The translations under genes were made by a program, and so were the position numbers. Shown here piece after piece: positions 1 through 8,544 of a DNA stretch of 38,960 bases. The DNA lies in contig NZ_LJIC01000090.1 in NCBI RefSeq assembly GCF_001295845.1, forward strand, positions 1-38,960. The letters run 5' to 3'. The notes under the pieces are model-generated. The model searched no databases, was not told the DNA's origin, and was given only the letters and a program-made list of their open reading frames with translations. Positions within the stretch are counted from its first letter, which is position 1. Every line of letters starts with the position of its first letter. The stretch comes from Rhodopseudomonas sp. AAP120. Lineage in GTDB: Bacteria > Pseudomonadota > Alphaproteobacteria > Rhizobiales > Xanthobacteraceae.

Positions 1-2493
1 CATCCGGGCGGCCCGGTGATCGCCGCGGGCTCGACCGGCTCGATGCCGGCGACCGCGCGGCTGCTGCACGCCATCGCCGGACTGCCGCACGGCGCCGTGG
101 TGTTGCCGGGGCTCGACATGGAGCTCGACGATGCGGCGTGGGACCTGATCGAAGGCACGCGCGACAAGCAGGGCAAGCAGCTTGCGCCGCCTTCGCCGAA
201 CCATCCGCAGTTCGCGCTCCACGGCCTGCTGACGCGGATGGGCCTGCGGCGCCGCGATGTCCGGCGACTCGGAGTCAGCGCGCGGCCTGGCCGCGAAGTG
301 CTCGCCTCCGAAGCGATGCGGCCGTCGTCGGCGACCGCGGTGTGGCACGATCGGCTGGCCGATCCGCGGGTCGAGCATCTGATCGAAGCCGGCACCGATA
401 AGCTCACGCTGATCGAGGCGCCGAATTCGGAGATCGAGGCGCTGGCGATCGCAGTGGCGCTCCGCGAGGCGACCGAACTCGGCCGCACCGCCGCGCTGGT
501 GACGCCGGATCGCGCGCTGGCGCGCCGCGTCGTCGCCGCGCTCGGGCGCTGGAATCTGCCGGTCGACGATTCCGGCGGCGATTCGCTGATGGACACCCAG
601 GCGGGCATTTTCGCACGGCTCGCCGCAGAGACGGCGCTGCACGGCTGCGAGCCGCCGACGCTGCTGGCGCTGCTGAAACATCCGCTGCTGCGGCTCGGCC
701 GCGTCGCCCACGGCTGGCGCGCCGCGATCGAAACGCTGGAGCTGGCGCTGCTGCGCGGCACCCGGCCGTCGCCCGGCTGCGAAGGGCTGCTGAAGGACTA
801 TGCGACGTTCCGCGCCGAACTCGGCAAGCTGAAGCGCGGCGAACTCAGCGCGCTGCATGCGTCCGAGCCGCGCGCACGGCTCGGCGACGACGCGCTCGAG
901 GCCGCGCAGGTGTTGATCGGCGAACTACGCGCTGCACTGTTGCCGCTGGAGAGCGTCGGCGCCGACCCGCTCGACCTCTGCGTGTTCGGCCAGCGGCATC
1001 GCGAGGTGCTGACCGCGCTGTCGACCGATGCGGATGGCATCGCCGTCGCGTTCGAAGGCCAGCAGGGTTCGGCGCTGCTGCGCGCGTTCGATGATCTCGC
1101 CGAGGTCGAGCCCAGCGCCGGCGTGCCGGTGCCGCCGCACGACTATCCGGACGTGTTCGAGACCGCGTTCGGCGACATCACCGTGCGCCGCCCCGAACTC
1201 GCCGAAGCGGCGCTGCGGATCTACGGCCCGCTCGAAGCGCGTCTCACCACGCACGACCGCGTCATTCTCGGCGGCCTGGTCGAAGGCGTCTGGCCGCCGG
1301 CGCCGCGGATCGATCCGTGGTTGTCGCGGCCGATGCGCCACGAACTCGGTCTCGACCTTCCCGAGCGCCGCATCGGCCTGTCGGCGCACGACTTCGCGCA
1401 GGCGCTCGGCGCCGACGAAGTGATCCTGACCCATGCCAACAAGGTCGGCGGCGCGCCGGCGGTGGTGTCGCGGTTTCTGCACCGGCTCGAAGCGGTCGCC
1501 GGCAAGACGCGCTGGAGTACGCTGAAGCAGCGCGGGCAAATGTACCTCGACTACGCGCAAGCGCTCGATCGCCCCGCCGAGGTCAAGCCGATCGCGCAGC
1601 CGGCGCCGAAGCCGCCGCGCGAGGCGCGGCCGCTCAAACTGTCGGTCACCGCGATCGAGGACTGGCTGCGCGATCCCTATACGATCTACGCCAAATACAT
1701 TCTCGGCCTGTCGCCGCTCGATCCGGTCGACATGCCGCTGTCGGCGGCCGATCGCGGCTCGGCGATCCACGAGGCGCTCGGCGAATTCACCGAGCGCTTT
1801 GCCGACGCATTGCCGGACGATCCGGCGCAGGTGCTGCGCGACATCGGCGCCAGGCATTTCGCGCCGCTGATGGATCATCCCGAGGCGCGCGCGCTGTGGT
1901 GGCCGCGCTTTTTGCGCGTCGCCGGCTGGTTCGCCAATTGGGAGCAGGACCGCCGTCCGCATCTGCGCCATGTCATCGCCGAGCGCAGCGGCTCGCTGTC
2001 GATCCCGCTCGACGGCGGCCGCAACTTCGTGCTGTCGGCGCGAGCCGACCGCATCGAGCATCGCGCCGACGGCAACTACGCGATCCTCGACTACAAGACC
2101 GGCAACCCGCCGACCGGCAAGCAGGTCCGGATGGGCCTGTCGCCGCAGCTGACGCTGGAAGCCGCGATCCTGCGCGCCGGCGGTTTCGACGGCATCGATG
2201 CCGGCGCGTCGGTCGCCGAACTCACTTACGTCAAGCTCAGCGGCAACTCGCCGCCCGGCGACGAGCGCGTGCTGGAACTGAAGATCGAACGCAAGGACGA
2301 GCCGCAGGAGCCCGATGACGCCGCGGCCGAGGCGCTGGCCAAGCTCACCGGGCTGATCCGCCGTTTCGACGACGCGGCGCAGCCGTATCACGCGCTGGTG
2401 CTGTCGATGTGGGCGCAGCGCTATGGCCGCTACGACGATCTGGCGCGGATCAAGGAATGGTCGGCGGCCGGCGGCGCGGGAGACGGCGCATGA
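1..2493 (+). CDS. addB: Double-strand break repair protein AddB, C-terminal part (5' end outside window)
   Basis: AddB pairs with AddA as the helicase-nuclease that resects double-strand breaks for RecA-dependent repair. The frame is open from base 1, so the true start lies upstream and about 830 residues are visible. The middle part carries the inactivated-helicase region typical of AddB. The C-terminal part is a PD-(D/E)XK nuclease: GSAIHEALGEF, then ADRIEHRADGNYAILDYKTG, with the Asp and Lys of the LDYKTG core, then a QLTLEAAIL segment. The Cys residues that hold a 4Fe-4S cluster in Bacillus AddB are missing; the equivalent position reads WLRDPYTIY and the C-terminal Cys triad is absent, as expected for the separate alphaproteobacterial subfamily. 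The stop overlaps the addA start (ATGA), so the two are translationally coupled. Confidence 0.93.
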   Translation, partial: HPGGPVIAAGSTGSMPATARLLHAIAGLPHGAVVLPGLDMELDDAAWDLIEGTRDKQGKQLAPPSPNHPQFALHGLLTRMGLRRRDVRRLGVSARPGREVLASEAMRPSSATAVWHDRLADPRVEHLIEAGTDKLTLIEAPNSEIEALAIAVALREATELGRTAALVTPDRALARRVVAALGRWNLPVDDSGGDSLMDTQAGIFARLAAETALHGCEPPTLLALLKHPLLRLGRVAHGWRAAIETLELALLRGTRPSPGCEGLLKDYATFRAELGKLKRGELSALHASEPRARLGDDALEAAQVLIGELRAALLPLESVGADPLDLCVFGQRHREVLTALSTDADGIAVAFEGQQGSALLRAFDDLAEVEPSAGVPVPPHDYPDVFETAFGDITVRRPELAEAALRIYGPLEARLTTHDRVILGGLVEGVWPPAPRIDPWLSRPMRHELGLDLPERRIGLSAHDFAQALGADEVILTHANKVGGAPAVVSRFLHRLEAVAGKTRWSTLKQRGQMYLDYAQALDRPAEVKPIAQPAPKPPREARPLKLSVTAIEDWLRDPYTIYAKYILGLSPLDPVDMPLSAADRGSAIHEALGEFTERFADALPDDPAQVLRDIGARHFAPLMDHPEARALWWPRFLRVAGWFANWEQDRRPHLRHVIAERSGSLSIPLDGGRNFVLSARADRIEHRADGNYAILDYKTGNPPTGKQVRMGLSPQLTLEAAILRAGGFDGIDAGASVAELTYVKLSGNSPPGDERVLELKIERKDEPQEPDDAAAEALAKLTGLIRRFDDAAQPYHALVLSMWAQRYGRYDDLARIKEWSAAGGAGDGA

Positions 2494-5400
2494 GCGGGCC
2501 GCGGATCATTCCCGAGCAGGCGCGCGAGCGGCAGATCCTGGCGTCCGATCCGAGTGCCTCGGTGTTCGTCTCCGCCAACGCCGGCTCGGGCAAGACGCAT
2601 GTGCTGGTCCAGCGCGTGATCCGTCTGTTGCTCGACGGCGTGCCGCCGGAGCGCATCCTGTGTATCACCTTTACCAAGGCGGCGGCCGCCAACATGGCGG
2701 AGCGGGTGTTCACCACGCTCGGCCGCTGGGTGACGCTGGACGATGACCAGCTCGCCGACGCGATCCGCCAGACCGGGATCAAGTCGGTCGGTTCTTCTCT
2801 TCTCGCGCAAGCGCGAAAATTGTTCGCCTGCGCGTTGGAGACGCCGGGTGGGCTGAAGGTGCAGACCATTCACGCGCTGTGCACGCGGCTGCTGCAGCAG
2901 TTTCCATTCGAGGCCAACGTGCCGGCGCGGTTCACCGTGCTGGACGATCGCGACCAGGCCGAGCTGATGCAGCGCGCCAGCCTCGCGGTGCTGCTGCAGG
3001 CCGCGGCGGCGCCGGACAGCGCGGCCGGCCAGGCGCTGGCGCTGGCGATGACCAGCGCGGCCGATATCACCTTCCGTGAGGTGGTGCAGGAAGCCTGCAT
3101 GAGCCGCGACCGCTTCCTCGGCTGGATCGCGCAGGCCGGCGGCGTCGACGGCGCGATGGCGCAGTTATCAAGAACGCTCGGCGTCGATCCCGCTGATAGT
3201 TGCGCCGACGTCGATCGCGACATCGTCGACGGCCCGTATCTGCCGCGGGTCCGCTGGGCCGACAGTGCGGCCGTTTTCGACGGCGGCAGCAAGACCGATC
3301 TGGATCAGGCGCAGCGGCTGCGCGACGCGCTGGCGGCGAGCGATACGGCGCAGCTCGAGAAGTATCTCGAGCTGTTCTTCACCAAGGAAGCCAAGCTGCG
3401 CAAAAGCTTCGCGACCAAGAAGATTTCCGATCCGATGCCCGGCTTCGCCGAGGATCTGAAGCGCGAGGGCGAGCGGCTCGAAGGCCTGCTGGAGCGCCGC
3501 CGCGCGCTGTTAACGCGCGAGCGCACGCGGGCGCTGCTGGTGATCGCCGCTGACGTCGCCGGCCGCATCGCGCAGGAGAAGCAGGAGCGCGGCCTGCTCG
3601 ATTACGACGACCTGATCGACAAGACGCTGCAGATGCTCGACAGCGGCGCGTCGAGCTGGGTGCATTTCAAGCTCGATCGCGGCGTCGATCATGTGCTGAT
3701 CGACGAGGCGCAGGACACCAGCCCGAAGCAATGGGACATCGTCGCGCATCTGATCGCCGAGTTCACCGCCGGCGAGGGCGCGCGCGACGGCATCCGGCGC
3801 ACCGTGTTCGCGGTGGGCGACGAGAAACAGTCGATCTTTTCGTTCCAGGGCGCGGTGCCGAAGGAGTTCGCCGAGCGCCGCGACCTGCTGCAGCGCCGTT
3901 TCCACGGCGCCGGGCTGACCTTCGAGAAGGTCAGCTTCAACTACTCGTTCCGCTCCGGCGCCACCATTCTGCACTCGGTCGATCACGTCTTCCGCGATCC
4001 CGAGATCTATCGCAGCATCCACGCCGATACGAGCTACCCGCTGCACCAGGCGCTCAACGACGCCGGCCCCAGCCTGATCGATCTGTGGCCGCTGGAACTA
4101 CCCGACGAGAAGCAGTCGATGGAAGGCTGGCGCGCGCCGTTCGATGCGGTGTCGGAGACCAGCCCTGAGGTGCGGCTCGCCGACAAGGTGCGGGCTGAGA
4201 TCGCCGCACTGATTGCGGACGGCACCATGACCGGTCCGGTCGGCGCGCGGCGTCGGCTCAGCTATGGCGACGTGCTGATCCTGGTGCGGCGTCGCGGCTC
4301 GGCGTTCGATGCGGTGATCCAGGCGTTGAAGCGCGGCGGCATTCCGGTCGCCGGCGCCGACCGGCTGAAGCTGACCGAGCATATCGCGATCATCGACCTG
4401 ATGAATCTCGCCGACGCGCTGCTGCTGCCGCAGGACGATCTGGCGCTGGCGGTGGCGCTGAAGAGCCCGCTGTTCGGCCTCGACGACGACGATCTGTTCC
4501 GGCTGGCCTGGCGCCGCAAGGGCTCGCTGCGCGCGGCGCTGCGCGACAAGGCGGCGGGCGATACGAAACTAACCGTGGTGCAGCAGCGCCTCGACGCCTG
4601 CGCGGCGCGGGCGCTCGGCGATACGCCGTTCGGCTTCTACGCCTGGCTGCTCGGCGGCGACGGCGCGCGCGACAGCGGCCGCGCCCGCATCCTGCGCCGG
4701 CTCGGCCCGGAGGCCAACGACGCGCTCGACGAGTTTCTTGAACTGGCGCTCGCCTACGAGCAGAAGCAGGCGCCGTCGCTGCAGGGCTTCATGGCGTGGC
4801 TGCGCGCGGCCGATACCGAGATCAAGCGCGACATGGAAATCTCGCGCGACGAAGTCCGGGTGATGACCGTGCACGGCGCCAAGGGACTCGAAGCGCCGGT
4901 GGTGTTCCTGGTCGATACCACGTCGTCGCCGGCCGACACCCAGCGGCTCAATCTGATCCGGCTGCCGGCCGGCAATGCGCAGCCCGGCGCGCCGTCCGCG
5001 ATGGTGTGGGCCGGGCGCAAGGCGAACGATCCGCGCGTCGTCGAGCAGGCCCGCGCCGCGATGATCGCCGAGACCGAGGACGAGTATCGCCGGCTGCTCT
5101 ACGTGGCGATGACCCGCGCGGCCGACCGGCTGATCGTCGGCGGCTGCATGCCGGGCAACCGCAACGACGTCCGCGCGCTGTCCTGGTACGATTTGATCAG
5201 CAAGGGACTGGAAAATTCGGGCCTCGCGATGCGCACCGTGCCGCCGCCGGACGGCGCAGTGAAGCGCTATTGCCGGCCTGAGGACGACGTCGTCGAAATG
5301 GTGACGCCGGCGGGTGAGGCGAAGGGCGACGCGGCGGCGGCGCTGACGCTGCCGGCCTGGCTGCATAAGCCCGCGCCGGCGCGGCGTGAGCCCGAGCCGC

Positions 5401-5996
5401 TGCTGCGGCCGTCCGACTCCGACGAGGCCGATGCACGCCGGCTGCGCCGCGGCGAATCCGACACCGAGCGCAAACGCGCCCTGCAGCGCGGCACGCTGGT
5501 GCACCGCCTGCTGCAATCGCTGCCGGACCTGCCGCCGGACGCGCGGCCCGGCGCCGCCACCCGCTTCCTCGCCCGCAACGCCGCTGACTGGGACGCCGGC
5601 GAGCGCGACGCGCTGGCCGCGCGGGTGCTGGAGGTGATCGGCGATCCGCGCTTCGCCGCGGTGTTCGCGCCCGGCAGCCGCGCGGAGGTGCCGATCGTCG
5701 GCCGGCTGCAGCGGCGCGGCGAGCCGGTGCTGGTTTCCGGCCAGATCGACCGGCTGGTGGTGACGCAGACCGATGTGTTGATCGTCGATTTCAAGACCAA
5801 CCACGCCCCGCCGCGCAGCCTGGCCGAGGTGCCGCCTGCCTATCTGCGCCAGCTCGCGCTGTACCGCGCCGTGCTGGCCCGGCTTTATCCCCAGCGCAGC
5901 GTCCGGGCCGCCCTGCTGTGGACCGAAGTGCCTGACATCATGGAGCTTTCGGCGTCTGCGCTGGACGCGGAGCTGGCGGCCCTAACGGCCGCGTGA
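2490..5996 (+). CDS. addA: Double-strand break repair helicase AddA
   Basis: This is the UvrD-family helicase plus nuclease subunit of AddAB, 1168 residues. The ATG at 2490 overlaps the addB stop; the frame is open further upstream, but that part is addB sequence in another frame. Visible helicase motifs in order: Walker A SANAGSGKT near residue 28 with Lys35, ITFTKAAAANMAERV (Ia), LIDEAQDTSPKQW (II), VGDEKQSIFSFQGA (III), VMTVHGAKGLEAPVVF (V) and LLYVAMTRAADRL (VI). The C-terminal nuclease domain shows RGTLVHRLL, GQIDRLVV, IVDFKTNHAP and a Q-Y box LRQLALYRAVL. All catalytic residues of both domains appear present. It forms an operon with addB; trxA follows 96 bp later, an order common in alphaproteobacteria. 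Confidence 0.96.
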   Translation: MSGPRIIPEQARERQILASDPSASVFVSANAGSGKTHVLVQRVIRLLLDGVPPERILCITFTKAAAANMAERVFTTLGRWVTLDDDQLADAIRQTGIKSVGSSLLAQARKLFACALETPGGLKVQTIHALCTRLLQQFPFEANVPARFTVLDDRDQAELMQRASLAVLLQAAAAPDSAAGQALALAMTSAADITFREVVQEACMSRDRFLGWIAQAGGVDGAMAQLSRTLGVDPADSCADVDRDIVDGPYLPRVRWADSAAVFDGGSKTDLDQAQRLRDALAASDTAQLEKYLELFFTKEAKLRKSFATKKISDPMPGFAEDLKREGERLEGLLERRRALLTRERTRALLVIAADVAGRIAQEKQERGLLDYDDLIDKTLQMLDSGASSWVHFKLDRGVDHVLIDEAQDTSPKQWDIVAHLIAEFTAGEGARDGIRRTVFAVGDEKQSIFSFQGAVPKEFAERRDLLQRRFHGAGLTFEKVSFNYSFRSGATILHSVDHVFRDPEIYRSIHADTSYPLHQALNDAGPSLIDLWPLELPDEKQSMEGWRAPFDAVSETSPEVRLADKVRAEIAALIADGTMTGPVGARRRLSYGDVLILVRRRGSAFDAVIQALKRGGIPVAGADRLKLTEHIAIIDLMNLADALLLPQDDLALAVALKSPLFGLDDDDLFRLAWRRKGSLRAALRDKAAGDTKLTVVQQRLDACAARALGDTPFGFYAWLLGGDGARDSGRARILRRLGPEANDALDEFLELALAYEQKQAPSLQGFMAWLRAADTEIKRDMEISRDEVRVMTVHGAKGLEAPVVFLVDTTSSPADTQRLNLIRLPAGNAQPGAPSAMVWAGRKANDPRVVEQARAAMIAETEDEYRRLLYVAMTRAADRLIVGGCMPGNRNDVRALSWYDLISKGLENSGLAMRTVPPPDGAVKRYCRPEDDVVEMVTPAGEAKGDAAAALTLPAWLHKPAPARREPEPLLRPSDSDEADARRLRRGESDTERKRALQRGTLVHRLLQSLPDLPPDARPGAATRFLARNAADWDAGERDALAARVLEVIGDPRFAAVFAPGSRAEVPIVGRLQRRGEPVLVSGQIDRLVVTQTDVLIVDFKTNHAPPRSLAEVPPAYLRQLALYRAVLARLYPQRSVRAALLWTEVPDIMELSASALDAELAALTAA

Positions 5997-6002
5997 GCGT
6001 GC

Positions 6003-6031
6003 TTGACCCCGCCCCGGCGCATTCATACGTT
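6003..6031 (+). promoter_or_regulatory. Candidate sigma-70 promoter of trxA
   Basis: TTGACC at 6003-6008 and TACGTT at 6026-6031 are separated by 17 bp and sit about 60 bp before the trxA ATG. The -35 is good and the -10 poor. It would let trxA be expressed independently of addBA. Confidence 0.4.
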
Positions 6032-6092
6032 CAATTCATCATCCGGGCGCGATTCCCTTACCGCCCTTATCCGCTCCCCCACGAGGTATCCC

Positions 6093-6413
6093 ATGGCCGT
6101 AGGCAAGGTGTCTGACTCCGATTTCGAAGCTGAAGTTCTCAAGGCGCAGGGCCCTGTGGTGGTGGATTTCTGGGCCGAGTGGTGCGGCCCGTGCCGCATG
6201 ATCGCGCCGGCGCTGGACGAGATTTCCGGCGCGATGGGCGACAAGGTGAAGATCGTCAAGCTCAACGTCGACGAGAGCCCGGTGACGGCCTCGAAGTACG
6301 GCGTGATGTCGATCCCGACGCTGATGATCTTCAAGGGCGGCGAAATGGCCTCCCGCCAGGTCGGCGCCGCGCCGAAGGCCAAGCTGCAGCAGTGGATCAG
6401 CTCGGCCGTCTGA
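6093..6413 (+). CDS. trxA: Thioredoxin TrxA
   Basis: Cytoplasmic protein disulfide reductase of 106 residues, the usual length for thioredoxin 1. The active site WCGPC lies in FWAEWCGPCRMIAPALDEIS, and the cis-Pro loop MSIPTLMIFKGG is present. The chosen ATG (6093) has an AGG-containing Shine-Dalgarno (acgagg) shortly upstream and gives a standard thioredoxin N-terminus; a longer frame starting at 6003 would overlap the promoter region and has no thioredoxin homology. It follows addA on the same strand and is closed by a strong terminator. Confidence 0.97.
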   Translation: MAVGKVSDSDFEAEVLKAQGPVVVDFWAEWCGPCRMIAPALDEISGAMGDKVKIVKLNVDESPVTASKYGVMSIPTLMIFKGGEMASRQVGAAPKAKLQQWISSAV

Positions 6414-6438
6414 ACTCCGACGCCCGACGAACGTTTGC

Positions 6439-6470
6439 AACGGCCGGCTCACGCCGGCCGTTTTGCGTTT
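6439..6470 (+). terminator. Rho-independent terminator after trxA
   Basis: A perfect 10-bp stem, aacggccggc / gccggccgtt, with loop tcac (6439-6462) is followed by a T-rich run (ttttgcgtttt). It lies 25 bp downstream of the trxA stop. Confidence 0.88.
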
Positions 6471-6540
6471 TGGAGGGTGGTGCGCGCTATGACACTGGCT
6501 CGGAGCCGAGTTACTTGCGCACGCACGCCGTGCCCGCGTC

Positions 6541-6692
6541 GCCCTCACCCTAGCCCTCTCCCGCAAGCGGGAGAGGGGACCGGCCGTGCTCGGCGCGAAG
6601 CGTCGTCGCCTGCCGCTCCCCTATCCTCGCGCACAGCGAGCTCCCTCTCCCGCTCTTGCGGGGGAGGGTTGGGGTGGGGGCGCCACGGGCAC
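6541..6692. repeat. Palindromic intergenic repeat (CCCTCACCC...GGGGTGGGGG type)
   Basis: The left arm ccctcaccctagccctctcc runs into a hairpin (ccctctcccgc / gcgggagaggg). About 70 bp later come a second hairpin (ccctctcccgctc, then gcgggggaggg) and ttggggtggggg, the complement of the left arm. The whole block is an imperfect inverted repeat with internal hairpins. A related copy lies at 38922-38960. Such elements are scattered through genomes of this bacterial group; no transposase is present. Confidence 0.75.
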
Positions 6693-6712
6693 AGCGCTTG
6701 CGGCTTCTACCC

Positions 6713-7786
6713 ATGAGCGCGGCCGTGCGAGGTCGAACGAAGTCTGCGAAAACCAAATCCGCCGCCCCGCTCGCGCCGATGGAGGCGCGGTCGGTCGATG
6801 CGATTCCCATCGGCGCGCAGTGGCAGTACGAGCCGAAATGGGACGGCTTTCGCTGCCTGATGGTGCGCAGCGGCGATGATGTCGCGCTGTGGTCGAAGTC
6901 CGGCGAGGATCTCACCCGCTACTTCCCGGAGTTAGTTGCGGCGGCCCTGAAGCTGAAGGCCGAGCGTTTCGTGCTCGACGGCGAGATCGTGGTGCCGCAG
7001 GGACGGACGTTCTCGTTCGACGCGCTGCTGCAGCGGATTCATCCGGCCGCGAGCCGCGTCAAAAAGCTCTCCTCGGAGACACCGGCGCTGCTGTTGGTGT
7101 TCGATCTGCTGGCGAGCCCGCGCGACGAGGCGCTCGGCGCGGAGCCGCTGTCTGAACGGCGCAAAGCGCTGGAATCCTTTGCCAAAGCGCAGTTCAAAGG
7201 CCACCCGACGTTCCGGCTGTCGCCGGTCACCACCAGCGACAAGCAGACGGCGAAATGGCTGGCGCAAGCCGGCGGCGGCTCCGACGGGGTGATCGCCAAG
7301 CGCCGCGACCTCGCGTATCAGTCCGGCAATCGCGACGGCATGCAGAAGATCAAGAAATTCCGCAGCGCCGATTGCGTCGTCGGCGGCTTCCGCTATGCCA
7401 GCGCCACGCTCGATGGCCGCAAGGTGGTCGGCTCGCTGCTGCTCGGGCTCTACGACAAAGCCGGCCTGCTGCATCACGTCGGCTTCACCTCGGCGCTGAA
7501 GCGCGCCGACAAGCCGGCGCTGACCGACAAGCTGGAAAAGCTGCCGGGCGAAGGCTTCACCGGCAATGCGCCGGGCGGGCCGAGCCGGTGGTCGACCGAG
7601 CGTTCGTCACAATGGCAGCCGCTCGCGCCCAAGCTGGTGGTCGAAGTCTGCTACGATCACTTCAGCGGCGACCGCTTCCGCCACGGCACGAGCTTACTGC
7701 GCTGGCGTCCCGACAAGGCACCGAAGCAATGCACGATGGATCAGCTCGCGCAGAAGCACATTGATCCGCTCAAGCTGCTGGCGTGA
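6713..7786 (+). CDS. Stand-alone ATP-dependent DNA ligase (LigC/LigD-ligase-domain type)
   Basis: 357 residues with the two-domain core of bacterial ATP-dependent ligases. Nucleotidyltransferase domain: motif I EPKWDGFRCL with adenylated Lys42, motif III LDGEIVVP, motif IV SDGVIAKRRD, motif V MQKIKKFRSADCVV. The OB-fold domain follows to the end (LVVEVCYDHFSGDRFRHGT). There is no primase or 3'-phosphoesterase domain and no Ku gene nearby, so it resembles the separate LigC-type ligases of rhizobia thought to assist end-joining or base repair. The ATG at 6713 was chosen because the upstream frame is repeat sequence; no clear Shine-Dalgarno is visible. It converges on, and overlaps by 17 bp, the phosphoesterase gene on the other strand. 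Confidence 0.9.
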   Translation: MSAAVRGRTKSAKTKSAAPLAPMEARSVDAIPIGAQWQYEPKWDGFRCLMVRSGDDVALWSKSGEDLTRYFPELVAAALKLKAERFVLDGEIVVPQGRTFSFDALLQRIHPAASRVKKLSSETPALLLVFDLLASPRDEALGAEPLSERRKALESFAKAQFKGHPTFRLSPVTTSDKQTAKWLAQAGGGSDGVIAKRRDLAYQSGNRDGMQKIKKFRSADCVVGGFRYASATLDGRKVVGSLLLGLYDKAGLLHHVGFTSALKRADKPALTDKLEKLPGEGFTGNAPGGPSRWSTERSSQWQPLAPKLVVEVCYDHFSGDRFRHGTSLLRWRPDKAPKQCTMDQLAQKHIDPLKLLA

Positions 7787-8519
7787 CCCAACCGGTCGCC
7801 AACGTGTCGGCATAGGCCGCCATGCCGTTCTGCCGCGCCAGCGCCGCCATCGCCTGGTGATCATAGGGGGTCAGCCGGAAAGCGACCTGCCACGTGCCGT
7901 GCGCGCGGTCGATGATCGCGTAGCTGGCGTCGGGCGTGCCGGTCTGCATGCGATGCGGATAGGGCGTGCGGTCGCGATAGCCCGGGCAGCCGGCGCTGCC
8001 GGGGTTGACGATCAGGCGGCCGTCACTCAGCCGCACCGCGCGCGGAATGTGGGTGTGGGCGCACAGGATCAGCGACTGCGTCAGCCCTTCGGCATGGGCC
8101 TCGATCGCCGCCAGTTCCGACATCCGGATCGCGCCGTCCGGATTGACGGTTTCGAGCCAGTAGGTTTCGTCGTCGCCCGGCGTGGCGTGGCAGAGAAACA
8201 CATCGTCGTTCAGCACGCGTGTGGCCGGCAGAGAGCGCAGCCAGTCGAGATGCGGTGTGCTCAGCTGATCGAACGCGATCTTGTCCCAGGCGCCCATCTG
8301 GTCGCGCGGGCGGTCGAACAGATAGCGGTCGTGATTGCCACGCACGACGTCGGCGTCGAGCGCCATCAGCATGTCGAGCGTCCGACGCGCGTCGAGCGGG
8401 CCGCTGGCCATGTCACCGAGGCAGACGATGCGATCGACGCCCTGAGCGCTGATGTCGGCCAGCACCGCCTCCAGCGCCGCGTAGTTGCTATGCATGTCGG
8501 CGATGGCGGCGATCCGCAT
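7770..8519 (-). CDS. Metallophosphoesterase family protein
   Basis: 249-residue calcineurin-like phosphoesterase of the YfcE/MJ0936 type. Metal-ligand motifs: DMHSN (Asp8, His10), CLGDMASGP (Asp36), RGNHD (Asn62, His63), CHATPGDDE and CAHTHIP. There is no signal peptide, so it is probably a cytoplasmic phosphodiesterase or phosphatase; the substrate cannot be told from sequence. The ATG at 8519 has GAGG 8 nt upstream. It lies 25 bp after folC on the same strand, so it may be the last gene of the trp-accD-folC series. Its 3' end overlaps the convergent ligase gene. Confidence 0.88.
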   Translation of the reverse strand: MRIAAIADMHSNYAALEAVLADISAQGVDRIVCLGDMASGPLDARRTLDMLMALDADVVRGNHDRYLFDRPRDQMGAWDKIAFDQLSTPHLDWLRSLPATRVLNDDVFLCHATPGDDETYWLETVNPDGAIRMSELAAIEAHAEGLTQSLILCAHTHIPRAVRLSDGRLIVNPGSAGCPGYRDRTPYPHRMQTGTPDASYAIIDRAHGTWQVAFRLTPYDHQAMAALARQNGMAAYADTLATGWVTPAA

Positions 8520-8544
8520 GGTGGGTCCTCGTCATTTGTTGTTG

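Noticed and set aside
925-2391. Long minus-strand open frame inside addB
   Set aside because: GC-rich antisense shadow with Arg/Gln/His-rich composition and no motif; addB is unmistakable.
4569-5804. Minus-strand 411-residue frame inside addA
   Set aside because: Shadow frame of addA; the helicase and nuclease motifs lie on the plus strand.
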